Shown here: positions 46,925 to 61,740 of the stretch, one piece after another | How positions within the stretch are numbered: position 1 is the stretch's first letter | How the letters are laid out: the number at the start of each line of letters is the position of its first letter | DNA from: Pseudarthrobacter sp. Fe7 | GTDB lineage: Bacteria; Actinomycetota; Actinomycetes; Actinomycetales; Micrococcaceae | Assembly (NCBI GenBank): GCA_024372495.1 | Contig: CP099977.1 | Location: 3,224,001-3,288,000 of the forward strand | Length of the DNA stretch: 64,000 nt | Reading direction: 5' to 3' | Notes under the pieces: model-generated | What the model saw: only the letters and a program-made list of their open reading frames with translations | Database searches by the model: none | What the model was told of the DNA's origin: nothing | Translations under genes and position numbers: made by a program

Positions 46925-48059
46925 CTAAAGCCGCTGGAAAGCCGTCACAGACCGTTCAGTGGCATCGGCTCCCACCTGTAATGCCTCGGGCATCAGATGC
47001 CCGTAAACCTGCTCAGTAGTCTTCGTGGAGGCGTGCCCCAGCCGGCGCGAGATCGTGAACAGGGGAACACCGTCCTGGATCAGCCACGACGCGTGCGTGT
47101 GCCGAAGGTCGTGAATCCGCGGGTTCTTGGTCAAGCCGATTGCCTGGGCTGTCCGAACGGCAGGCACCCAGTAGTCGGCCCAGTAGAGCTTGTGGACGAT
47201 CCGGCCGCCCGTGGGCGTCGTAAACACCAAGTCCTTCCCTGGCCTGCTTGCCACCAGCGGGATCAGCAGGCTCCACCAGCGCCGGATTCAGCCCGATGGT
47301 CCTCTTGCCAGCTCCAGTCTTGGTCGGACCAACGTAGAACTGGTTCTGCCCATCCCGCTTCCACGCCTTGTTGATCCGAGCAGTAGGCGGTCTGGACAGC
47401 AGGTCCACGTCCGCAACGGTCAACGCAGTGGCTTCTCCAAAGCGGGTGCCTGTCATGACCAGGAAGTCCGTGAAAGCCTTGTACCGCTCCCCCATTCCCT
47501 CCATGATGAGCCTGTACTCCGCATGGGTCAGGAACATTGCCTCATCCTCGGCTTTCTCAATGTTCGGCAGCTGCACGCCGCGGCAGGGATTGCGGGTAAT
47601 GTAGCCGAGCATTTCCGCAGTGTTCATGGCGGCGGAAATCAGGCCGTGGATATTGTGGATCGTTTTGGGCGCCTTGCCCTTGCCCATCATCGCCTTCACC
47701 CAGTGGGCAATGACGCGATAGTCGAGCTTGTCCACGGGAACGTGGCCGATGACCGGCCGTATATGGAGTTCCAGCATGGTCTGGTATGTCTTAACGGTTC
47801 CGCTCGATGGCCGGACCAGCAGGTCGATGTGTTCCTGGATAACTTCCGCCACAGACGGAGGGCGTTTCTCATTCGTCAGGATGGCGTGCTGAGCAATCTC
47901 GAAAGACTGACCGTTGGCGTCCAGCAACCTCTTTAGGGTCTCAGCCTCGGTGAGACTAGCGACTGTGAGGCCTTGCTGCTCGCGGCTCTTAGGGTCCCGC
48001 CACAGCACCATGTAGGACGATGAACCGTTCTTTTTGGTGCGTTTTCGAATGCTGGCCAC
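46925..48059 (-). CDS. Tyrosine site-specific recombinase (integrase), one frame break
   Basis: Integrates and excises the element; 377 residues when restored. It has an N-terminal SAM-like core-binding domain (VAEVIQEHIDLLVRPSSGTVKTYQ), then the catalytic domain with VMTGTRFGEATAL (first Arg), HDLRHTHASWLIQDG (His-x-x-Arg region), ISRRLGHAS and the nucleophile Tyr in TTEQVYGHL. CAGGCTCC at 47267-47274 should read CAGCTCC (ALVELLIPLVAS restored); otherwise the frame loses the catalytic Tyr half. It starts 86 bases from the 3' end of tRNA-Leu, which marks that tRNA as the attachment site. Confidence 0.92.
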
Positions 48060-48145
48060 ACAAAAAACGGTACGCCGCTGTCAACACATTAGGCGGATTT
48101 GTCAACACGTCAAGGGAAATTCGCCTCTGACGAGGCAAAACACTG

Positions 48146-48227
48146 TGCCCGAGGTGGGACTCGAACCCACACATCTTTCGATACCGCATTTTGAGTGCGG
48201 CGCGTCTGCCAATTCCGCCACTCGGGC
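48146..48227 (-). tRNA. tRNA-Leu (anticodon CAA), attachment site of the element
   Basis: The minus strand folds as a class II tRNA: acceptor GCCCGAG/CTCGGGC, D-arm GGCGGAATTGGCAGACGC, anticodon stem CCGCA/TGCGG with loop CTCAAAA (anticodon CAA, reading UUG), a variable arm, and TPsiC arm GTGGGTTCGAGTCCCAC. CCA is not encoded. The 3' end faces the integrase gene, the usual target for tyrosine integrases, so the 3' half is the likely attR core. Confidence 0.95.
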
Positions 48228-48431
48228 GCGGATTTACATGGAGCAAAACAGTACGCCCACAGCTGACTGTGAGCAACGCGATCGCTTCACGTACGCGGAA
48301 TTACTCTACATGCAGATAGGCTGAATTCCAGAATCGCGCCGCCGTCGCCGCAAACGAACCCTGCAAGCCAAGTACAGCCGCGGTGGCACCTAAGATAGTG
48401 ATGTCCCGCCGTACCTTTTCAAGGAGATCCC

Positions 48432-49037
48432 GTGACTGAACAGACGGAGTCCAAGCCCACGTCCCAGCCGGCACGCCGCGTCATTGTGGCAGAGGATGAA
48501 ACCCTCATCCGCCTCGACATCATCGAGATCCTGCGCGGCGAAGGCTATGACGTAGTGGGCGAGGCGGACAACGGCGAGAAGGCTGTCCAGCTTGCCGAGG
48601 AACTGAAGCCGGACCTGGTCCTGATGGACGTGAAGATGCCCGTCATGGACGGCATTTCCGCAGCCGAGAAGATCGTCAAGGCCCGCATCGCTCCCGTGGT
48701 CCTGCTGACCGCCTTCAGCCAGAAGGAACTGGTGGAGCGTGCCCGCGACGCCGGCGCCATGGCTTACGTGGTCAAGCCGTTCACGCCCGCTGACCTCATC
48801 CCGGCCCTGGAGATCGCACTCTCCCGCCACGAGGAAATCAAGGCCCTCGAAAGCGAAGTTTCAGACCTTCAAGAGCAGTTCGCCACCCGCAAGCTCGTCG
48901 AACGCGCCAAGAGCCTGCTCACCACCAAGATGGGCCTGACGGAGCCGGAAGCCTTCCGCTGGATCCAGAAGACCTCCATGGACCGCCGCCTCAGCATGCG
49001 CGAGGTCGCCGAAACCATCATCAACCAGGTCAACTAG
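48432..49037 (+). CDS. pdtaR: ANTAR-domain response regulator PdtaR
   Basis: RNA-binding response regulator, 201 residues, GTG start behind AAGGAGA. The receiver domain has VAEDETLIRLDI (acidic pair), LVLMDVKMPVMDG (phosphorylated Asp near 66) and AYVVKPFTPADL (Lys). The C-terminal ANTAR domain reads LVERAKSLLTTKMGLTEPEAFRWIQKTSMDRRLSMREVAETI. This is the conserved actinobacterial antiterminator regulator normally paired with the kinase PdtaS. First gene of the chromosomal core right of the tRNA. Confidence 0.95.
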   Translation: MTEQTESKPTSQPARRVIVAEDETLIRLDIIEILRGEGYDVVGEADNGEKAVQLAEELKPDLVLMDVKMPVMDGISAAEKIVKARIAPVVLLTAFSQKELVERARDAGAMAYVVKPFTPADLIPALEIALSRHEEIKALESEVSDLQEQFATRKLVERAKSLLTTKMGLTEPEAFRWIQKTSMDRRLSMREVAETIINQVN

Positions 49038-49117
49038 CGCTTCGGCCGGCCAGGATAAATCACGACGACGGCCCGGCCAGCAAAAGCGAACGGTCACCAA
49101 AGAGGCCAGCACAGCGA

Positions 49118-49149
49118 AAAGGACCCCTGCCAGCCGGCAGGGGTCCTTT
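49118..49149. terminator. Bidirectional terminator between pdtaR and pyk
   Basis: AAAGGACCCCTGCC at 49118-49131 pairs perfectly with GGCAGGGGTCCTTT at 49136-49149 around an AGCC loop. The A and T flanks act as U-tracts on both strands. pdtaR and pyk converge here. Confidence 0.9.
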
Positions 49150-49163
49150 GCTGTGTCTGAAGC

Positions 49164-50672
49164 CTAGGCCTGGTTAGCCTGGTTCTTCTTCTTCTTTTCC
49201 GGCCACGGGCCGAGCTTTTCGCGGTTGCTGCCGGGCTCGCCGCCCTGGCTGCCGGCGTCGGCGAGGTCGCCCACCTTGTGGACCTTCAGCATGTTCGTGG
49301 ATCCGGCCTTTCCGGGAGGGGAACCGGCGGCAATGACCACCAGGTCGCCGTCGTCCACCAGGTCCATTTCCAGCAGGCTGCGGTCAACCTGGGACGTCAT
49401 CTCGTCGGTGTGCCCCACCATGGGGACCAGCACCGGCTGGATGCCCCATGTCAGTGCAAGCTGGTTCCACACGTGCTCCACCGGGGTGAAGGCAAACACG
49501 GCCTTGATGGGCCGCAGGCGGGAGAGGCGCCGGGCGGAATCGCCGGACTGGGTGAAGGTACAGATGTACTTCGCATCCAGCTGGTCAGCGATTTCGACGG
49601 CGGCACGGGTGATAGCACCGCCGCGGGTCCGGGGCTTCGTTCCCAGCGGGGGAACGCGTTCCAGGCCGTGCACTTCGGTGGACTCGATGATCCGGGCCAT
49701 GACCTTCACGGTTTCGATCGGGTACTTGCCCACGCTCGTTTCGCCCGACAGCATGACGGCGTCCGCCCCGTCCAGCACGGCGTTGGCGCAGTCGGAAGCC
49801 TCTGCACGGGTCGGGCGCGGGTTGTCGATCATGGACTCGAGCACCTGGGTGGCCACGATGACCGGCTTGGCCCAGCGGCGCGCCAGTTCCACGGCGCGCT
49901 TCTGGACGATCGGCACTTCCTCCAGCGGCAGTTCCACGCCGAGGTCGCCACGGGCCACCATGATGGCATCGAACGCGTCGATGATCTCGGGCAGCTGCTC
50001 CACGGCCTGGGGCTTTTCGATCTTGGCGATGACCGGCACGCGGCGGCCTTCCTCGTCCATGATCTCGTGCACGCGGGTGATGTCCGAAGCATCCCGGACG
50101 AACGACAGGGCCACCAGGTCCACTCCGCGGCGCATGGCCCAGCGGAGGTCATCCTCGTCTTTTTCGCTCAAGGCGGGGACGTTGACGGCCACGCCGGGAA
50201 GGTTGATGCCCTTGTTGTTGGACACCATGCCGCCGACGGTCACCTCGGCGACCACTTTGACGTCGTCGACCTCGATGGCACGCAGGGCCACCTTGCCGTC
50301 GTCGATCAGCAGGGCGTCGCCCACCTTGACGTCCTCGGTGAGGCTCTTCAGCGTGGTGGAGCAGATGTCCTTGGTGCCGGGAACATCCTCGGTGGTGATG
50401 GTGAAGATGTCGCCGACAGCGAGGGCGTGCGGGCCGTCAACGAAACGGCCCAGGCGGATCTTGGGACCCTGCAGGTCGGCCATGATGGCCACTGCCTTGC
50501 TCAGGTCGGACGCGGCCTTGCGGACGTTCTCATATGTGTTGTCATGCACGGTGTAGTCACCGTGGCTCATGTTCATGCGGGCGACGTCAACGCCGGCCTC
50601 CAGCACCGCGAGGGTGTTTTCGTAGCTGGCAATTGCCGGGCCGAACGTAGCCACAATTTTTGCGCGTCTCAT
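49164..50672 (-). CDS. pyk: Pyruvate kinase
   Basis: Transfers phosphate from phosphoenolpyruvate to ADP at the end of glycolysis; 502 residues. Seen: AKIVATFGPA, RMNMSHGDYTVHD, DLQGPKIRLG, and the active-site block VIAKIEKPQAVEQLPEIIDAFDAIMVARGDLGVELPLE, followed by KPVIVATQVLESM (EATQ-type) and VMLSGETSVGKYP. The C-terminal domain is complete. No frame break occurs despite AGCT sites within it. Confidence 0.96.
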   Translation of the reverse strand: MRRAKIVATFGPAIASYENTLAVLEAGVDVARMNMSHGDYTVHDNTYENVRKAASDLSKAVAIMADLQGPKIRLGRFVDGPHALAVGDIFTITTEDVPGTKDICSTTLKSLTEDVKVGDALLIDDGKVALRAIEVDDVKVVAEVTVGGMVSNNKGINLPGVAVNVPALSEKDEDDLRWAMRRGVDLVALSFVRDASDITRVHEIMDEEGRRVPVIAKIEKPQAVEQLPEIIDAFDAIMVARGDLGVELPLEEVPIVQKRAVELARRWAKPVIVATQVLESMIDNPRPTRAEASDCANAVLDGADAVMLSGETSVGKYPIETVKVMARIIESTEVHGLERVPPLGTKPRTRGGAITRAAVEIADQLDAKYICTFTQSGDSARRLSRLRPIKAVFAFTPVEHVWNQLALTWGIQPVLVPMVGHTDEMTSQVDRSLLEMDLVDDGDLVVIAAGSPPGKAGSTNMLKVHKVGDLADAGSQGGEPGSNREKLGPWPEKKKKNQANQA

Positions 50673-50748
50673 ATACCTACCCTATTGGTCTCTTGCATTG
50701 GTTAAGTTGTCTGCGAGGTGAACCCTCGATGCATCCCCGGGACAGCGG

Positions 50749-52198
50749 TCAGAGGACGGCGATGGCGCGGTCCGTCGGTGCGACGGGCGCAGGAAGAATG
50801 GTGCTTCCCATCAGGTACTTGTCCACCGCGGCCGCGGCGGCGCGGCCTTCAGCGATGGCCCACACGATCAGGGACTGCCCGCGGCCGGCGTCACCGGCAA
50901 CAAACACACCTTCAGTGTTGGTCATGTAGTAGCCGTCGCGGGCCACGTTGCCGCGCCCGTCGAATTTGGCGTGCACCTGGTCGGTGATGCCGGCAGGTTC
51001 AGCGCCGGTGAAGCCGAGGGACAGGAATACCAGGTCCGCGGGAATGATCCGCTCGGTGCCGGCCTTGGGGAGTCGCTTGCCGTCGACGAACTCGGTCTCG
51101 GCCACCTTCACGCCGGTGAGCTTGCCGTTCTCGCCAACGAACTCGACAGTGGAGGCGAGGTAGGTGCGTTCACCGCCCTCCTCGTGTGCGCTGGCCATTT
51201 CGAACAGCGTCGGGAATGTCGGCCACGGCTGGTGGCTGGCTCGCTCCGCCGGCGGCTGCTTGCCGATGGCCAGGGTAGTGACGGACGCGGCGCCGTGCCG
51301 GTGCGCAGTGCCAAGGCAGTCGGCACCGGTATCGCCACCGCCCAGGATCACCACGTGCTTGCCGTGGGCGTTGATCTGGTTCTCGATCGCTTCCCCGGCC
51401 ACCGCACGGTTGGCGGGCACCAGGTAATCCATGGCGAAGTGGACACCGTCCAGGTCCCGGCCCGGGATGGGCAGGTCCCGCGGAACGGTGGCACCTGTGC
51501 AGACCACGACGGCGTCGTAGCGGCGCCGCAGCTGCTCCCAGGTGACGTCGGTGCCCACAGAAACGCCGGTGCGGAAGCGCGTGCCTTCGGCCTTCATCTG
51601 CTCGACGCGGCGGTCCACCTGCTCCTTTTCCATCTTGAAGTCGGGGATGCCGTACCGCAGCAGGCCACCGATCTTGTCGTCCCGCTCGTAGACGGCGACG
51701 GTGTGTCCAACCCGCGTCAGCTGCTGGGCGACGGCCAAGCCCGCGGGGCCGGAGCCGACCACCGCAACGGTCTTGCCGGTAAGGCGCGCCGGCGGCAGCG
51801 GGCTCACCCAACCGTTGTCCCAGGCCTCGTCGATGATCGAAACTTCCACCTGCTTGATGGTGACGGCGGGCTGGTTGATACCCAGCACGCAGGACGCCTC
51901 GCACGGCGCCGGGCACAGCCGGCCCGTGAACTCGGGGAAGTTGTTCGTGGCATGCAGGCGCTCTATTGCCTCATCGCCCTTGTCCCGCCACATGAGGTCG
52001 TTCCACTCGGGAATGAGGTTGCCCAGCGGGCAGCCCTGGTGGCAAAATGGGATACCGCAGTCCATGCAGCGTCCGGCCTGTGCCTTCAGCGTGCCCTTTT
52101 CCTGCGCCTCGTAGACCTCTTTCCAGTCCATGATGCGGACGGGAACGGGACGGCGCGGCTGGGTTTCACGCTGGCGTACTTTCAGAAATCCGCGTGGA

Positions 52199-52206
<8 letters not shown>
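50749..52206 (-). CDS. gltD: Glutamate synthase small subunit
   Basis: NADPH-oxidising subunit that passes electrons to GltB; 485 residues from GTG 52206. The N-terminus has the two iron-sulfur cysteine motifs ([20 protein letters not shown]). It is followed by FAD-binding [21 protein letters not shown]-binding [15 protein letters not shown] and the C-terminal [22 protein letters not shown]. The start overlaps the end of gltB by eight bases. As printed, an open frame runs from within gltB into gltD because of two inserted bases at 52436 and 52452; the fusion is not real. Confidence 0.95.
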
Positions 52207-56820
<4,614 letters not shown>

Positions 56821-57081
56821 GGGAGACGTCCTTCCTCCTGATCGTGCGTATGGAAGGGACACCGTTGGCCCCACTCGTCGGCGCCGTTGCAAGGGCACAA
56901 CAAAGTGTTGATTACTGGAAATTGTAGGTCAGCGCGGCCTGCTGAACTAACGGTTACGCAGGCCCCTGCCCGAAGCAACACCGGCCGGCATCTCTGTGCC
57001 GTACGGACTTGCCCCATGCCACGACATTGTGGTTTTCGGGCTCTTCGAGCGGTGGCTCTACTGCCCTGCCTGGCCGGCGTC

Positions 57082-58245
57082 CTACTTGCCGGCGCCGGCC
57101 TCCGATGCGGGTCCTGTGGCTGTGCTGCCGGAGTGCCCGGCAGCCGTCGCATCCGTTCCGGGCTTTGGGCCGGCCGGTGCCGCCGCGGCCTCTTCCGTGG
57201 GGTCGGAAGCATGCCTGGAACCGCTGTGGTTATCAGGGAGATTACCACGCGAATCACTATCTGAGACAACAGTGTCCGGATCACGGACCTCTGTGACTGC
57301 CCCGGCATGCGGGCCCGTGACGGCCACGTCCGGTTCGCGGCCGGCGAGGTAGACGGTGTCCGGTTCCGGGCGGCCCTTGCGGCCCAGGAGGAGGAAGGCA
57401 ACCAGGGCTGTCAGGAACACGAAGATGCTGGTCCAGACGTTGAGCCTGGTGGTGATGCCCAGGATGTTGATCTGTTCTGCATCGTCGATGCGCATTGCCT
57501 CGATCCAGACGCGGCCCAGCGTGTAGTACAGGGCGTAGAGCCAGAAGAGCCTGCTCCGGCGGAAGTTGAACCGGCGGTCCAGGGCCAGCAGGATCAGGAC
57601 ACCCGCCAGGTTCCAGAGGGACTCATAGAGGAAGGTGGGGTGGAAGAGGGTGTCCGCGGGCATGCCGGCGGGAAAGTTGGGGTTGTTGGCGTCGATCTGC
57701 AGGCCCCACGGAAGGGTGGTGGGGCCGCCGAAGAGTTCCTGGTTGAAGTAGTTGCCCCACCGGCCGATGGCCTGGGCCAGGAGCAGTCCGGGTGCTGCGG
57801 CGTCGACGAATGCGCTCAGCTTGACGCCGCTGCGCCGGCAGCCGATCCACGCACCGATGGCACCGAGGACCACGGCGCCCCAGATTCCCAGACCGCCGCG
57901 CTGGATCTGCGGGATGAGTGAGAGGTCGCCGGTACCGTCGAACCCGGGACCGAAGTAGGCGTCCGGGGATGACACCACGTGGTAGAGCCGCCCTCCGATG
58001 ATGCCGAAGGGAATGGCCCAGATAACGATGTCCCAAACGCTGCCTTCAGGGGCACCGCGCTTGGCCCAGCGCACAGAGGTCAGCCACAGGCCCACCACGA
58101 TGCCTGCCAGGATGCACAGCGCATAGGCGTGGATACGCAGGCTGCCCCACGGGAGGGGGATGTCGAAGCCGGACCAGTTCGGGCTGGGGATGCTGGCGGA
58201 CACCAGCATGGGCGCCTGGGCGGCTGCCTGAAGAAGCGTCTGCAT
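57082..58245 (-). CDS. lgt: Prolipoprotein diacylglyceryl transferase
   Basis: Membrane enzyme that lipidates the Cys of lipoproteins; 387 residues with seven membrane segments. Seen: RIHAYALCILAGIVVGLWL, FGIIGGRLYHVVSSPDAYFG, the signature GRWGNYFNQELFGGPTTLPWGL with the essential Arg/Asn, HPTFLYESLWNLAG, and GRVWIEAMRID. The last 90 residues form a Pro/Ala/Thr-rich cytoplasmic tail usual in actinobacteria. Downstream of trpA by three bases. Confidence 0.95.
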   Translation of the reverse strand: MQTLLQAAAQAPMLVSASIPSPNWSGFDIPLPWGSLRIHAYALCILAGIVVGLWLTSVRWAKRGAPEGSVWDIVIWAIPFGIIGGRLYHVVSSPDAYFGPGFDGTGDLSLIPQIQRGGLGIWGAVVLGAIGAWIGCRRSGVKLSAFVDAAAPGLLLAQAIGRWGNYFNQELFGGPTTLPWGLQIDANNPNFPAGMPADTLFHPTFLYESLWNLAGVLILLALDRRFNFRRSRLFWLYALYYTLGRVWIEAMRIDDAEQINILGITTRLNVWTSIFVFLTALVAFLLLGRKGRPEPDTVYLAGREPDVAVTGPHAGAVTEVRDPDTVVSDSDSRGNLPDNHSGSRHASDPTEEAAAAPAGPKPGTDATAAGHSGSTATGPASEAGAGK

Positions 58246-58248
58246 GGC

Positions 58249-59079
58249 CTAGGCCCCGGCTTCCTGGGCCAGGCCGGATTCCCGGGTCAGCCCTGTGCTG
58301 AGGTCCTTGGTCAGGGCGCCGACGGCGTCCACTCCCCCGTCGCGGAGGGCTGCGACCAGCGCCGTGCCCACGATGACGCCTTCGGCGTAGGCGGCGATCT
58401 CCCGGACCTGGTCCGCGGTGGAGACCCCAAGCCCAACGCAGACGCGTTCCGCGCCTGCGTTGTGCGCGGCTGCCACAACATCCTTCGCTGCCGTGCTGAC
58501 CGACGTCCGGGCACCGGTGACGCCCATGATGGACACGGCGTACACGAAACCGCGGCTCGCGTCCACGGTCCGCTGCATCCGCTCGGCCGTAGAGGACGGT
58601 GCCACCAGGAACACCCGGTCCAGGCCGTATTTGTCCGAGGCCTCCATCCACTGGGCGGCCTCGTCCGGAATCAGGTCCGGGGTGATGAGCCCGGCTCCCC
58701 CGGCCTCGGCCAGCCTGCGCGAGAACTCATCAACGCCCATGCGGACCACGGGGTTCCAGTAGGTCATGACCAGGACAGCGGCGTCGGTCTTGCTGGTGAT
58801 GCCTGCGACGACGTCGAATACCTGGCGGACATGGAAGCCCTTGGCCAGCGCTTCCGTGGTGGCGGCCTGGATGACCTGGCCGTCCATGACGGGATCGGAA
58901 TAGGGGATGCCGATCTCGATCAGGTCGGCACCGTTCTCCGCCAGGGCAATGCCCGCGGCGATGGTCTCCTCCACGCTGGGGTAGCCGGCGGGGAGGTAGC
59001 CGATGAGTGCCGAGCGTCCCTGGGAACGCGCACGGTCAATGGCGGCTGCGGACTTGCTGGTGGTCTCTGCGCTGTTCAC
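58249..59079 (-). CDS. trpA: Tryptophan synthase alpha chain
   Basis: Cleaves indole-3-glycerol phosphate to indole; 276 residues. Seen: [40 protein letters not shown] (catalytic Glu and Asp), [22 protein letters not shown], and [17 protein letters not shown]. It overlaps trpB by four bases (ATGA), matching the physical TrpA-TrpB complex. Confidence 0.97.
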   Translation of the reverse strand: MNSAETTSKSAAAIDRARSQGRSALIGYLPAGYPSVEETIAAGIALAENGADLIEIGIPYSDPVMDGQVIQAATTEALAKGFHVRQVFDVVAGITSKTDAAVLVMTYWNPVVRMGVDEFSRRLAEAGGAGLITPDLIPDEAAQWMEASDKYGLDRVFLVAPSSTAERMQRTVDASRGFVYAVSIMGVTGARTSVSTAAKDVVAAAHNAGAERVCVGLGVSTADQVREIAAYAEGVIVGTALVAALRDGGVDAVGALTKDLSTGLTRESGLAQEAGA

Positions 59080-60395
59080 AGCTGTTCCCCCTCTTTGCCG
59101 ATTTCGGATTCGGCGGAATTCTTGTCCAACAGGTCAAACCATTCGGCAGCGGTGGCCACGTCCTTGTCGCCGCGTCCTGAAAGGTTGACGATGACGATCT
59201 TGTCGGCGGCGGACGCCGGGTCCTCGGCGGCGAGCCGCTGGCCCACCTTGATGGCGCCGGCCAGGGCGTGCGAAGACTCAATGGCGGGAATGATGCCCTC
59301 GGTGCGGCACAGCAGCCTGAAGGCCTCCATCGCCTCGCCATCGGTGATGGGCTCGTAGCTGACCCGTCCGATATCGGCCAGGTAGGAGTGCTCCGGGCCG
59401 ACGCCCGGGTAGTCCAGGCCGGCGGAGATGGAGTGCGACTCGATGGTCTGCCCGTCGTCGTCCTGCATCAGGTAGGAGCGTGCGCCGTGGAGGACGCCGG
59501 GCTTGCCCAGGGTGATGGTGGCGGCATGCCTGCCGGTCTCCACGCCTTCGCCGCCGGCCTCGAAGCCGTAGATCTTCACGCTGGGGTCATCCAGGAATCC
59601 GTGGAAGATGCCGATGGCGTTGGAGCCACCGCCAATGCAGGCGCAGACAGCGTCCGGGAGACGGCCTTCCTGCTCCAAGATCTGGGCGCGGGCCTCCTCG
59701 CCGATGACCTCATGGAAGTACCGGACCATGGCGGGGAACGGGTGTGCCCCGGCAGCGGTGCCCAGCAGGTAGTGGGTGGTGGAAACGTTGGCCACCCAGT
59801 CGCGGAGGGCGTCGTTGATGGCGTCCTTGAGGGTCTGCGATCCGCTGGTCACTGGAATGACCTTGGCGCCCAGGAGCTCCATGCGGGCAACGTTCAGTGC
59901 CTGGCGGCGGCAGTCCTCCGCCCCCATGTACACCACGCATTCCAGGCCCATGAGGGCGGCGGCGGTGGCGCTTGCCACGCCGTGCTGGCCGGCCCCGGTT
60001 TCGGCAATGATGCGGGTTTTGCCCATCCGCTTGGCGAGCAGGGCCTGGCCCAGGACGTTGTTGATCTTGTGCGACCCGGTGTGGTTGAGGTCCTCGCGCT
60101 TGAGGAACACCCGTACTCCGCCCGCGTGCTGGGAGAACCGCTTGGCTTCGGTCAGCAGGGAGGGCCGGCCGGAGTAGTTCTTGTTCAGATCGGCAATCTG
60201 CGCCCGGAATTCGGGATCGTCCTTGGCCTTGTTGAAGGTCTCCTCAAGTTCGTCCAGGGCGGCGATGAGCGACTCAGGCATCCACCGGCCGCCGTAGTTG
60301 CCGAAATACGGCCCGGGGGCGTGGCGGAGGGATCCGCCCTGCAGGAATGCTTCCGCGGTGTTGTTGTCAGCGTTTCCTGAGGGTGCGTCAGCCAT
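59076..60395 (-). CDS. trpB: Tryptophan synthase beta chain
   Basis: PLP enzyme joining indole and serine; 439 residues. Seen: [37 protein letters not shown] with the PLP Lys, [35 protein letters not shown] and [18 protein letters not shown]. No frame break. trpC lies upstream with a 118-base gap containing a strong hairpin. Confidence 0.97.
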   Translation of the reverse strand: MADAPSGNADNNTAEAFLQGGSLRHAPGPYFGNYGGRWMPESLIAALDELEETFNKAKDDPEFRAQIADLNKNYSGRPSLLTEAKRFSQHAGGVRVFLKREDLNHTGSHKINNVLGQALLAKRMGKTRIIAETGAGQHGVASATAAALMGLECVVYMGAEDCRRQALNVARMELLGAKVIPVTSGSQTLKDAINDALRDWVANVSTTHYLLGTAAGAHPFPAMVRYFHEVIGEEARAQILEQEGRLPDAVCACIGGGSNAIGIFHGFLDDPSVKIYGFEAGGEGVETGRHAATITLGKPGVLHGARSYLMQDDDGQTIESHSISAGLDYPGVGPEHSYLADIGRVSYEPITDGEAMEAFRLLCRTEGIIPAIESSHALAGAIKVGQRLAAEDPASAADKIVIVNLSGRGDKDVATAAEWFDLLDKNSAESEIGKEGEQL

Positions 60396-60437
60396 CAGTC
60401 CTGTCCTCTTCGATCGGTGTGGTCAAAAGTGTGCGGC

Positions 60438-60498
60438 TCCGGCGAAACGCCGGAAATATGTGCCTGTCCTGCGGGGCCCAACTGTCGGCCCCGCAGGA
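60438..60498. promoter_or_regulatory. Two hairpins between trpC and trpB
   Basis: TCCTGCGGGGCC at 60467-60478 pairs perfectly with GGCCCCGCAGGA at 60487-60498 around an eight-base loop. A second perfect seven-base stem, TCCGGCG/CGCCGGA, lies at 60438-60454. There is no U-tract after either, so they more likely shape mRNA stability or partial termination between trpC and trpB than end the transcript. Confidence 0.55.
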
Positions 60499-60513
60499 TG
60501 AATGCTGTGTGCC

Positions 60514-61335
60514 TTAGGCGCGCGCGGCGATGGCGGCGGCACCCGCAGCGGTGAACTCTGCGATGCGTTCCCGGGGCGTGGCGTGACTTACCAGGGCCTC
60601 GCCCACCAGTATCGCGTTGGCGCCGCTGGCGGCGTAATGCGTGACGTCGTCGGCATCCCTGACGCCCGATTCGGCAACCACGACGGCCTCAGCCGGAATC
60701 ATTCCTGCCAATGAGGCAAAAACGGAACGGTCGACGTCGAGCGTCTTCAGGTTGCGCACGTTGACGCCGATGATCCGCGCGTTGGCCGCGACGGCCCGAT
60801 CGATTTCCTCCTCCGTGTGGGTCTCCACCAGCACGTTCATGCCGAGTTCCCGGCTGAGGGCGCTGAACTCTGTGAGCTGGGCGTTGGAGAGGGCCGCCAC
60901 GATGAGCAGGATGAGGTCGGCGCCGTGGGCACGGGCTTCCCAGATCTGGTACTCGTCGAGCGTGAAGTCCTTGCGAAGCAGCGGGGTGTCGACGGCGGCG
61001 CGCACGGCATCGAGGTCTGCCAGGGACCCATTGAAGCGGCGCTGTTCGGTGAGGACACTGATGACGGAGGCACCGCCGTCGGCGTACTGCCTGGCGAGCG
61101 ACGCGGGATCCCCGATGCTGGCGAGATCACCCTTGGAGGGGCTGCGGCGCTTGATTTCAGCGATGACTTTCAGCTGTTCCCGGGTTGGGGAGGTTCCGCC
61201 GAGCGCCGCCCAGGCGTCGCGGGCAGGTGGCGCGGCCCGCGCCAGGTCTTTCAGCTCAGCCAGGGAAACGAGGCGCTTCCTGGCCTCCATATCCTCCCTG
61301 ACACCGGCATTGATGTCATCGAGAACAGTCGCCAT
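60514..61335 (-). CDS. trpC: Indole-3-glycerol phosphate synthase
   Basis: Closes the indole ring in tryptophan synthesis; 273 residues. Seen: VLDDINAGVREDMEARK, VIAEIKRRSPSKGDLA (catalytic Lys and Ser-Pro-Ser), VLTEQRRFNGSL, RKDFTLDEYQIWEARAHGAD (second Lys), VLVETHTEEEIDRA and GVNVRNLKTLDVD. It overlaps the small HGxxPAAW gene by ATGA. Confidence 0.97.
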   Translation of the reverse strand: MATVLDDINAGVREDMEARKRLVSLAELKDLARAAPPARDAWAALGGTSPTREQLKVIAEIKRRSPSKGDLASIGDPASLARQYADGGASVISVLTEQRRFNGSLADLDAVRAAVDTPLLRKDFTLDEYQIWEARAHGADLILLIVAALSNAQLTEFSALSRELGMNVLVETHTEEEIDRAVAANARIIGVNVRNLKTLDVDRSVFASLAGMIPAEAVVVAESGVRDADDVTHYAASGANAILVGEALVSHATPRERIAEFTAAGAAAIAARA

Positions 61336-61622
61336 CAGTGGCCGGAGTTCTTCAGCTTGCTGCCTTCGACTCCGTAGCCTGCCTTGCGCATGACGTAACC
61401 GAGGATCAGGCCGATAACCATGACAACCGCGCCGCCAATGAAAATGGGGGTGCTGGCGATGACGAAGGCGATGGCTGCGATGAGTGCGCCTACGAGCATG
61501 ACGATGACGCAGGTCCAGGCGGCCGGGCTGTTGCCGTGGCCCAGTTCCTGGCTGTGGTCAATGGCGCCGGGGGCCACCGTGCGGGTGCCTGACTTGGAAA
61601 CGGACGCAGGTGCTTTGCTCAT
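61335..61622 (-). CDS. Small two-segment membrane protein, HGxxPAAW type
   Basis: 95 residues from ATG 61622. It contains ELGHGNSPAAWTCV, the motif of a small actinobacterial family regularly found between the Trp-associated membrane protein and trpC. Two membrane segments follow (IVMLVGALIAAIAFVIA and IFIGGAVVMVIGLILGYVM) and a basic end. The function is unknown; the location predicts a link to tryptophan synthesis or transport. Confidence 0.8.
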   Translation of the reverse strand: MSKAPASVSKSGTRTVAPGAIDHSQELGHGNSPAAWTCVIVMLVGALIAAIAFVIASTPIFIGGAVVMVIGLILGYVMRKAGYGVEGSKLKNSGH

Positions 61623-61740
61623 GGAAATCTCCTCAGGATGGATACTGCTTACATTCTGCCATTTTTTGGCTGCCACCCGCGTACCGCGGGGCTTCGCCGC
61701 CCCTTGCCGGTGCTGGAACCGGTGCTGGTGGCCACTGGCC

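Noticed and set aside
49225-50705. Long open frames antisense to pyruvate kinase
   Set aside because: They are high-GC shadow frames of a strongly conserved gene and have biased, low-complexity composition.
57979-60380. Long plus-strand frames opposite lgt, trpA and trpB
   Set aside because: They mirror the codon periodicity of the real minus-strand genes and have no recognisable domains.
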